Shown piece by piece: positions 57,104 to 64,000 of a stretch of DNA of 64,000 nucleotides. The first letter of the stretch is position 1; every line of letters starts with the position of its first letter. Source of the stretch: Xanthomonas albilineans (GTDB lineage: Bacteria > Pseudomonadota > Gammaproteobacteria > Xanthomonadales > Xanthomonadaceae). Where the stretch lies: assembly GCF_002939705.1 (NCBI RefSeq), contig NZ_MDCB01000004.1, positions 125,605-189,604 of the forward strand. The letters run 5' to 3'. The notes beneath the pieces are model-generated. The model was not told the DNA's origin. It saw nothing but the letters and a program-made list of their open reading frames with translations, and did no database searches. A program made the translations under genes and the position numbers.

Positions 57104-59113
57104 ATGGCAACGCCCAACCTGACGACGTTCGACAAGATCCTGATCGCCAATCGCGGCGAAATCGCCTGCCGGGTGATCGCCACGTGTCGCCGATTCGGCA
57201 TCGCCACCGTGGCCGTATATTCCGATGCCGATCGTAACGCTCGTCATGTCCGCATGGCCGACGACGCCGTGTACATCGGCGCCGCACCTCCACGCGAAAG
57301 TTACCTGCACAGCGAGCGCATCCTCGATGCCGCACAGCACTGCGAGGCGCAAGCGATCCACCCCGGTTACGGCTTCCTCTCCGAGAACGCGACGTTCGCC
57401 GAGGACTGCGCCAGACGCGGCATCGTCTTCATCGGTCCACCACCGGCAGCGATCCGCACGATGGGCGATAAGAGTGCCGCCAAGGCGCTGATGCAGGCCG
57501 CCGCCGTACCGCTGACACCGGGCTACCACGGCGAACGCCAGGAGATGGAATTCCTGCGTACCCAGGCCGATACCATCGGCTATCCGGTACTGATCAAGGC
57601 CAGCGCCGGTGGCGGCGGCAAAGGCATGCGCCGAGTCGACCACAACGCGGACTTCGCCACGGCACTCGTCGCGTGCCAGCGCGAAGCACAAGCAGCGTTC
57701 GGCAATGCGCACGTGCTCGTGGAGAAATACGTGCTACGGCCGCGCCACATCGAAATCCAGGTATTCGGCGACCAGCATGGTGAATTCGTGTACCTGTTCG
57801 AGCGCGACTGCTCGGTGCAGCGCCGCCACCAAAAAGTGCTGGAAGAAGCACCGGCACCGGGCATGCACGAAGAACGACGTGCGGCGATGGGCCAAGCCGC
57901 GGTGGAGGCCGCGCGTGCGGTCGGCTATGTCGGCGCCGGCACGGTGGAGTTCATCGTCGCCCCCGACGGCGCGTTCTACTTCATGGAAATGAACACCCGA
58001 CTACAAGTGGAACATCCGGTCACCGAATACATCACCGGCACCGATCTGGTCGAGTGGCAACTGCGCGTGGCGGCTGGCCAACCGCTGCCGCAGCGCCAGC
58101 ACGAACTGACGATCCACGGCCATGCGCTGGAAGCACGGCTGTACGCGGAAGACCCGGCACGCGGCTTCCTGCCCTCCATCGGCACATTACGACACCTGCG
58201 CCTGCCCGCCGCCGACGCGCACACACGTGTCGATGCAGGGGTCGAGCAAGGCGATGTGATCGGTCCTCACTACGACCCGATGATCGCCAAGGTGATCGTC
58301 TGGGATACGACCCGCGCAGGCGCGCTAAGGCGTATGCAGACGGCACTGAGCGCCTGCCAGGTGGTCGGCGTCGCGACCAATGCCGCGTTCCTGCAACGCC
58401 TAGTCGCGACCAGGGCATTCGCACAGGCGGACCTAGACACGGCGCTGATCGAGCGCGAGCACGCCGCGTTGTTCGACACGGCGACACCGACCGCAGACGC
58501 GATCTGGCACCTGGCCGCGCTGGCCTGGTTACTGCAAGAGCGCGCGCAAGTCGCTCACCCCGACGATCCGTATTCGCCCTGGGATCTGCGCGATGGCTGG
58601 CGTCTGGGCGCATCCGCACCACGCCAACTGACGCTACAGCATGGCGAAATGCGTCGCTGCCTGCGCCTGAGCACCCAGGCCAACGGCTGGCGCGTGCACG
58701 ACAGCGATACCAACACCGAACTGGACGTCGCCGGACAGTGGCACGATGACCGCCTGACCGCGCACCTGGGCACGCAGCGCATGCAGGCCGACGTCGTGTT
58801 CGTTGGCAACCAATTGCATCTGTTCGTGGCCGGCCAGGGCTATCTGTTCGAACGTCACGACCCCATCGCCGAAGCGGACCAGCCGGCCATCGACAGCGGA
58901 GGACTGACCGCGCCGATGCCGGGCCGCGTGATCGCACTGCTGGTCGCGCCCGGCACGCAGGTGACCCGTGGCACGCCCTTGCTGGTGTTGGAAGCGATGA
59001 AAATGGAGCACACCCTGCAAGCACCCACCGACGGCACGGTCCACGGCTACCGCGTCCGCGAAGGCGAGCTGGTCGCCGATGGCGTCGCGCTGCTGGAATT
59101 CGAAGCAGCCTGA
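57104..59113 (+). CDS. mccA: Methylcrotonyl-CoA carboxylase alpha (biotin) subunit
   Basis: A 669-residue biotin carboxylase and carrier. The N-terminal FDKILIANRGEIACRVI, ATP-grasp KASAGGGGKGMRRV and EMNTRLQVEHPVTE are typical; biotin is attached to Lys in LEAMKMEH near the C-terminus. Length agrees with MccA. ATG 57104 was used. Together with the beta subunit it carboxylates 3-methylcrotonyl-CoA; BirA at 22 kb should biotinylate it. Confidence 0.94.
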   Translation: MATPNLTTFDKILIANRGEIACRVIATCRRFGIATVAVYSDADRNARHVRMADDAVYIGAAPPRESYLHSERILDAAQHCEAQAIHPGYGFLSENATFAEDCARRGIVFIGPPPAAIRTMGDKSAAKALMQAAAVPLTPGYHGERQEMEFLRTQADTIGYPVLIKASAGGGGKGMRRVDHNADFATALVACQREAQAAFGNAHVLVEKYVLRPRHIEIQVFGDQHGEFVYLFERDCSVQRRHQKVLEEAPAPGMHEERRAAMGQAAVEAARAVGYVGAGTVEFIVAPDGAFYFMEMNTRLQVEHPVTEYITGTDLVEWQLRVAAGQPLPQRQHELTIHGHALEARLYAEDPARGFLPSIGTLRHLRLPAADAHTRVDAGVEQGDVIGPHYDPMIAKVIVWDTTRAGALRRMQTALSACQVVGVATNAAFLQRLVATRAFAQADLDTALIEREHAALFDTATPTADAIWHLAALAWLLQERAQVAHPDDPYSPWDLRDGWRLGASAPRQLTLQHGEMRRCLRLSTQANGWRVHDSDTNTELDVAGQWHDDRLTAHLGTQRMQADVVFVGNQLHLFVAGQGYLFERHDPIAEADQPAIDSGGLTAPMPGRVIALLVAPGTQVTRGTPLLVLEAMKMEHTLQAPTDGTVHGYRVREGELVADGVALLEFEAA

Positions 59114-59194
59114 TCCATCGCGCCGCGCCGCCACAGTCGCCAGCGCGGCGGCGACGCGTCACACTCGGCATTCGTCCCTCGCCCTGCCGCTGCC

Positions 59195-59941
59195 ATGAAG
59201 CTCACCGCTCACGTTCTCGACGGCCACACGCTCGACGTGCGTCCAGCGCCGCGCGAGCGGCCATGGATGGACCTCACCGCCGAACGCTACGCCTACCGCT
59301 GTCTGCCGCTGGACATCGCCAACGCGCACGGTTGGGAACTGCTATGCCAGACCGCGTTCGAGGCCGATTGGAACGGCGGCAACGCGCTCGACGACCTGCG
59401 CGTGCATCCGTCAGCGGACACGCAGGCACCGGCGGTCAGCCACTTCGGCTATGGCGTGCTCACCTTCCACGTGCCATGCCTGTTCCGCACCGAGCCAGGC
59501 GTGGACCTGTACGTGACCGCGCCAGTCAATCGGCCCAAGGACGGTATCGCCGGCCTCACCGGCCTGATCGAAACCGATTGGAGTCCCTACACCTTCACCA
59601 TGAACTGGCAGTTCACCCGGCCCGGGCGCGTGCGCTTCGACGCTGGCGAACCGTTCTGCCACTTTTTCCCGGTACAGCGCCAGCTACTGACGCAGACGCA
59701 GCCACGCTGGCAACCGTTGTCGCAGACGCCGGAACTGGAGCGCGAACACCAAACGTGGATGCACAGCCGTGGTCAGTTTTTGCACGACTTGGCGCAAGCG
59801 GATTCGGCGGCCAGCCGCGAAGGCTGGCAACGCAGCTATTTTCGCGGCCCCGCGCCTGAGCAATGTCCCGCCGGGGTCGAGCACCGGGTAAAACTGCGAT
59901 TGGCACCGTTCACTCGCGAAGAAGACAGCCATGACGACTGA
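59195..59941 (+). CDS. DUF6065 protein
   Basis: A 248-residue protein without signal peptide or membrane helix. It has a conserved-looking core (ANAHGWELLCQTAFEADWNG, NRPKDGIAGLTGLIETDW, SPYTFTMNWQFTRPG) and a late helical tail with PELEREHQTWMHSR. The pattern fits DUF6065, function unknown. It follows mccA on the same strand with an 81-base gap; whether it takes part in leucine degradation is not clear. Confidence 0.8.
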   Translation: MKLTAHVLDGHTLDVRPAPRERPWMDLTAERYAYRCLPLDIANAHGWELLCQTAFEADWNGGNALDDLRVHPSADTQAPAVSHFGYGVLTFHVPCLFRTEPGVDLYVTAPVNRPKDGIAGLTGLIETDWSPYTFTMNWQFTRPGRVRFDAGEPFCHFFPVQRQLLTQTQPRWQPLSQTPELEREHQTWMHSRGQFLHDLAQADSAASREGWQRSYFRGPAPEQCPAGVEHRVKLRLAPFTREEDSHDD

Positions 59942-60107
59942 GCCGTCGCGAACGGCATCGCAGTGACACACTGTGCCATTGCGCTGTGCGCAAACCACGC
60001 GTCATCGAACGCCTGTGCCAACCCACCGCAAGTTGGACCAGACACGCAGGAGCTGCGCTGCGTCGCTAGGGCGCGCGTGCACCGAGGCGATCCTCCCGCG
60101 ACACGCC

Positions 60108-62792
60108 TCAACGCTTGCCCACCGGCAGCATCACATTCATCAGCATCGGATCGTCAGGATCGGCGGTGACACTGAAGTGCAGTTGCCGGCACATCGCCAG
60201 CATGGTGCGGTTCTCACGCAGGACTTGGCCCTCGATGACCTGGAGGCCGAGCCAACCGGCGTATTCGATCATGATCCGCATCAATTGCCAGCCAATGCCA
60301 TGCCCCTTGAGATCGGAGCGAATCAGAATCGCGTATTCGCCGTGGCCGTAGTCGGCATCGGCATGCAGACGCACCGCACCGAGCATCTCGCCCGTGCTGG
60401 GTTCGATCGCCACCAACGCGATCGAGCGCGCGTAGTCGAGCTGGGTCAGGCGCGCGATGAATTCGTGACTGAAATGCTTGAACGCCTGGAAGAAGCGCAA
60501 GCGTAGATCCTCCTCGCTCACACGCGCGAAGAAGCGCCGGAACAACGCGTCATCCTCCGCACGTACCGGGCGTACGAAAGCCTCGGCGCCATCGTTGAGG
60601 ACGATGCGCCGCTCCCATTCCTTGGGATAGGGCAGGATCGCAAAGCGCGGGTGGCCACGCCCCTTGTGCAGCCGCCGCGACGGCGCCACCGCCACGCGCG
60701 CATCGACGGCGATCACGCCGTCGCGGTCGGCCAGCAACGGATTAATGTCCACTTCGCGGATCTCCGGCAGATCCACGGCCAGTTGCGCGAGCTTGACCAA
60801 CACCATCGCCACTGCGCGCTCGTCGGCGGCGGGTACGTCGCGGTAGGCTTTGAGGATGCGGCTGACACGGGTGCGGCCGATCAATTCGTGGGCCAGGCGC
60901 AAGTCCAGTGGTGGCAATGCCAGCGCCTTGTCGTCGATTACTTCCACCGCAGTACCGCCGCGACCGAAGACGATCACCGGACCGAAGACCGGGTCGTCGG
61001 CGATCCCGACGATCAGTTCGCGCGCCTTCGGTCGCAACAGCGACGGTTGTACCAAAACCCCATCGATGCGCGCATCCGGACGTGCGGCGCGTGCTCTGGC
61101 CAGGATGCCTTCGGCAGCATCGCGCACCGCCTCCACGCTGACCAGATTGAGGCGCACGCCATCCACATCGGACTTGTGCGGAATATCGGCCGAATGAATC
61201 TTCACTGCGACCGCGATGCCCTGCGCGAGCATCGGCCCGGCCAACTCCGCAGCAGCGTCGGCGCTCGCGGCCTGCACCACCGGCGCGGTGGGAATACCGT
61301 AAGCCGCCAGTAGCTGCGTCGTCGCGAGCGGGTCCAGCCACGCCTGCCCAGCGGCCAACGCGGCATCGACGATGGCACGCGCAGCGGCAACATCGAAGAC
61401 GACATCGTCGGGCAGACTGGGCGGCGTTTCCATCAACGCCGCCTGCGCCTCGCGGTAGCGCACCAGATGCATGAACCCGCGCACCGCATCGGCCTCGGTG
61501 GCGTAGGTGGGAATACGCGCGGCGGTGGCGCTTGCCTCGTTGCCGAGCCAGACCGCGAACACCGGCTTGTCGCGATAGTGATGCGGACGCTGATCGAGGA
61601 TGCGGGTCAGCGCCTGCGCCACCTCCGCAGAAGAAGTGAACGCCGTCGGCACGTTGACCACCAACACCGCATCGTTCTCCACATCGTCCAACAACGCGGC
61701 AATGGCGGCGGCATAACGTTCGCCGTCGGCATCCACCAGAATGTCCACCGGATTGGCATGCGGCTCCTCCTGCGGCAACGCCTGATGTAGCCGCTGCTGG
61801 GTCTGCGGCGACAGTGCCGCCAGCGTGCCACCAAGCTCAACCAGCGTATCCATCGCCAGACGACCGACACCACCGCCATTGCTGAGGATGGCCAGGCGCC
61901 GGCCAGGAAAGGTGCTCAACCGACCCAGGGTCTGCGCGGCGGCGAACAGTTCATCCAGTGCGCGCACCCGTAGCAACCCGGCGCGGGCGAAGGCGGCGGC
62001 GTAGACCGCATCGGCGCTGGCCAACGCCTGCACATGGGTGTCGGCATCGGGATCGATGCGCAGCAGGCGGCCGGACTTCACCACCACCACCGGCTTGGCG
62101 CGCGCCGCGGCGCGGGCGGCGGACATGAACTTGCGTGCGTCGCGGATATGCTCGACGTACAGCAGGATTGCGCGGGTGCGTTCGTCGGTGGCGAAATAAT
62201 CGAGCAGGTCGGCGAAATCCACATCCAGCGTATCGCCCAGCGACACCACCGCGGAAAAGCCGACCGCGCGCGCCACGCCCCATTCCACCAGCGCTGCGGC
62301 GATGGCGCTGGATTCGGACACCAACGCCAGATCGCCCGGCTGCGGACAGTGTGCGGCGATGCTGGCGTTGAGCCGTGCGTGCGGCGCGATCACGCCCAGG
62401 CAGTGTGGGCCGAGGACACGCAGCCCCTTGGCACGCGCCACCTGCTCCACCCGCGCCGCCGCCGACCCCGGCCCGCTACCGAGCCCAGCGGTCAGGATGA
62501 TCGCAGAGGCCACGCCACGGCGTGCCGCGATCGCGACGATGCGCGGCACCATCCGCGCCGGCGCCGTGATGACCAGCAGATCCGGCACCCATGGCAGATC
62601 GGCAAGGTGGCGTACCGTGGGCACACCATCGATCTCGCGATAACGTGGACTGACCCAGCCGATCTGGCCGGGAAAGCCAGCCGCGCGCAAACCGCGTACC
62701 ACGGCGCGACCTGCCGAGCGCTCGCGCGGACTGCCACCCACGACGGCGACTGCGGCGGGACGGAACACGGACTGCAAATGATAGGTACTCAT
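60108..62792 (-). CDS. Fused acyl-CoA synthetase-like / GNAT acetyltransferase (Pat-like)
   Basis: An 894-residue protein. The N-terminal CoA-binding Rossmann part has VAVVGGSPRERSAGRAVVRG, succinyl-CoA-ligase-like parts (LGPHCLGVIAPHARLNASI, ILSNGGGVGRLAMDTL) follow, then an ATP-grasp (AVKIHSADIPHKSDVDGV). The last ~160 residues are a GNAT domain (GHGIGWQLMRIMIEYA). This is the layout of Pat lysine acetyltransferases, where the synthetase half has no catalysis and binds effectors. It may acetylate acyl-CoA synthetases, reversed by the sirtuin at 40.2 kb. ATG 62792 was chosen at MSTYHLQSVF. Convergent with the DUF6065 gene. Confidence 0.88.
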   Translation of the reverse strand: MSTYHLQSVFRPAAVAVVGGSPRERSAGRAVVRGLRAAGFPGQIGWVSPRYREIDGVPTVRHLADLPWVPDLLVITAPARMVPRIVAIAARRGVASAIILTAGLGSGPGSAAARVEQVARAKGLRVLGPHCLGVIAPHARLNASIAAHCPQPGDLALVSESSAIAAALVEWGVARAVGFSAVVSLGDTLDVDFADLLDYFATDERTRAILLYVEHIRDARKFMSAARAAARAKPVVVVKSGRLLRIDPDADTHVQALASADAVYAAAFARAGLLRVRALDELFAAAQTLGRLSTFPGRRLAILSNGGGVGRLAMDTLVELGGTLAALSPQTQQRLHQALPQEEPHANPVDILVDADGERYAAAIAALLDDVENDAVLVVNVPTAFTSSAEVAQALTRILDQRPHHYRDKPVFAVWLGNEASATAARIPTYATEADAVRGFMHLVRYREAQAALMETPPSLPDDVVFDVAAARAIVDAALAAGQAWLDPLATTQLLAAYGIPTAPVVQAASADAAAELAGPMLAQGIAVAVKIHSADIPHKSDVDGVRLNLVSVEAVRDAAEGILARARAARPDARIDGVLVQPSLLRPKARELIVGIADDPVFGPVIVFGRGGTAVEVIDDKALALPPLDLRLAHELIGRTRVSRILKAYRDVPAADERAVAMVLVKLAQLAVDLPEIREVDINPLLADRDGVIAVDARVAVAPSRRLHKGRGHPRFAILPYPKEWERRIVLNDGAEAFVRPVRAEDDALFRRFFARVSEEDLRLRFFQAFKHFSHEFIARLTQLDYARSIALVAIEPSTGEMLGAVRLHADADYGHGEYAILIRSDLKGHGIGWQLMRIMIEYAGWLGLQVIEGQVLRENRTMLAMCRQLHFSVTADPDDPMLMNVMLPVGKR

Positions 62793-62974
62793 GGTGGCAG
62801 CAGACCTGCGAGCGGATGTCCCCACGGTACACGGCTGACGCCGACGTGGGCAGCATCGGCATGGACAGGGTTGATGCACCTGCCTGCGCGCATATGCAGA
62901 TGTCTTAGCTACTCTTAGCCGGATCCGCCGCTGCTCGCATCAACAGTCGCATAATAGGACGATGGAGACGACGC

Positions 62975-64000
62975 ATGCATAGCAGCGGCCTGGAACTGGC
63001 GTTGGTGTTGCTGCTGGCTGCCGTGATCGCGGTGCCGGTATTCAAGCGCCTGGGCCTGGGAGCAGTGCTGGCCTATCTGGCCGCGGGCGTGGTGCTGGGC
63101 CCGGACTGGCTGGGCTTCGTGCAGGATACCCAGCGCATCTTCAACGCGGCCGAGATCGGAGTGGTCATGCTGCTGTTCCTGATCGGCCTGGAACTGTCGC
63201 CGGCGCGGTTGAAGGTGATGCGGCATGCGGTGTTCGGCGCCGGCACCGCACAAGTGGCACTGAGCGCCTTGCCGCTGGGCGTGCTGCTGCTGTGCATGGG
63301 CATGAACTGGAAAGGCGCACTCGTGGTGGGCATGGCGCTGGCACTATCCTCCACTGCGGTAGGCCTGCAGTTGCTGGCCGAGCGCAAGGCACTCAATAGC
63401 GACTACGGTCGGCTCGGCTTCGCCATCCTGCTGTTCCAGGACCTGATCGCGATCCCGCTGCTGGCCGCGGTGCCGTTGCTGGGCGGTGCCAAAAACGACA
63501 CTCTGACCTGGACCGAAGTGGGACAAGCGCTCGGCGCACTGGCGCTGGTGGTGCTGTGCGGCCGCTTCGTGCTGCGCCATCTGTTCCGCGTGGTGGCGCG
63601 CACGCGCATGCCCGAGGTCTTCACCGCCAGCGCGCTGCTGGTGGTCCTGGGCAATGCATGGTTCCTGCAGAAGGCCGGACTGAGCCCGAGCCTGGGCGCA
63701 TTTCTGGCCGGGGTGCTGCTTGCCGATTCGGAGTTCCGGCACGAGCTGGAGGCACAGATCGAGCCCTTCAAGGGGCTGCTATTAGGCGTGTTCTTCATCG
63801 CCGTGGGCATGGGCATCAACCTGCATCGCATCGCCGCAGAGCCATGGTTGATCGTCGGCGGAGTGGCGACCCTGCTGCTGGTCAAGTTCGGCCTGCTCGC
63901 CGGCATCGGTCGCATGCAGCGCTTGCCATGGCGCAACGCGCTGCTGCTCGGCAGCCTGCTGTGGCTGGGCGGAGAGTTCGCCTTCGTGGTGTTGATCGAA
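62975..64000 (+). CDS. Kef-type cation:proton antiporter, C-terminus beyond window
   Basis: The open frame runs from ATG 62975 to the window end, 342 residues, almost all in hydrophobic helices. KefB/KefC signatures are AYLAAGVVLGPDWLGF, FLIGLELSPARL, ALALSSTAVGLQLLAE and FAILLFQDLIAIPLL; the latter holds the Asp for ion exchange. The regulatory KTN domain would lie past the edge. It likely exports K+ in exchange for H+ to protect from electrophiles. Divergent from the Pat-like gene with ~180 bases between. Confidence 0.88.
   Translation, partial: MHSSGLELALVLLLAAVIAVPVFKRLGLGAVLAYLAAGVVLGPDWLGFVQDTQRIFNAAEIGVVMLLFLIGLELSPARLKVMRHAVFGAGTAQVALSALPLGVLLLCMGMNWKGALVVGMALALSSTAVGLQLLAERKALNSDYGRLGFAILLFQDLIAIPLLAAVPLLGGAKNDTLTWTEVGQALGALALVVLCGRFVLRHLFRVVARTRMPEVFTASALLVVLGNAWFLQKAGLSPSLGAFLAGVLLADSEFRHELEAQIEPFKGLLLGVFFIAVGMGINLHRIAAEPWLIVGGVATLLLVKFGLLAGIGRMQRLPWRNALLLGSLLWLGGEFAFVVLIE

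Overview
The window is 64 kb of a GC-rich gammaproteobacterial chromosome, almost certainly from the Xanthomonadaceae and probably a Xanthomonas or close relative. The evidence is the dense high-GC coding, the gene sets (OhrR/Ohr, PhoP/PhoQ with an upstream PepSY gene, split leucine-degradation cluster, tandem entericidins) and a typical large intergenic inverted repeat. The species cannot be fixed from sequence alone. Most of the window is core chromosome; the accessory part is a short AT-rich island at about 18.2-20.4 kb beside a tRNA-Thr gene.

Layout. 0-0.45 kb: cut-off nucleotide-sugar-epimerase-like gene. 0.6-6.6 kb: complete Mrp/Mnh Na+(K+)/H+ antiporter operon, with A and B fused in one gene, then C, D, E, F, G, nearly all overlapping. 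6.9-8.6 kb: catalase-related peroxidase with cytochrome b561. 8.6-11 kb: membrane GAF-GGDEF diguanylate cyclase directly downstream of a decayed LuxR-type response regulator. 11.3-17.3 kb: lipoprotein hydrolase, RarD, an unusual Ser/Thr/Asn-rich protein, a metallo-beta-lactamase-fold hydrolase and a TrpS with a C-terminal YegP-like domain. 17.4-17.9 kb: two entericidins. 18.2-20.4 kb: AT-rich exported protein plus small membrane protein, IS and integrase remnants, tRNA-Thr(TGT).

20.5-32.4 kb: birA-coaX-SPOR operon, MtfA peptidase, DUF1800/DUF1501 pair, PepSY-phoP-phoQ, dusA, and a retropepsin-like protein that lacks the catalytic aspartates. 32.8-35.6 kb: cobalamin riboswitch and metE. 35.8-41 kb: secreted lipase-like protein, beta-hydroxyacid-dehydrogenase-like enzyme, Old Yellow Enzyme, sirtuin. 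41.5-46.5 kb: a second cobalamin riboswitch with a clear promoter ahead of nrdA-nrdB-flavodoxin-thioredoxin. The cell therefore appears to place B12-independent methionine synthase and B12-independent ribonucleotide reductase under B12 repression, which predicts B12-dependent counterparts elsewhere in the genome.

46.7-53 kb: ohrR-ohr peroxide module with a visible operator, zapE, a COG0523 zinc GTPase and a MerC-like protein diverging from a Zur-box-like site, a DUF6624 protein and a membrane-anchored c-type cytochrome. 53.4-59.9 kb: leucine/isovalerate degradation (isovaleryl-CoA dehydrogenase, both methylcrotonyl-CoA carboxylase subunits) interrupted by a nested inverted-repeat element, then a DUF6065 gene. 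60.1-64 kb: a Pat-like fused acyl-CoA synthetase/GNAT protein and the start of a Kef-type antiporter cut by the window edge.
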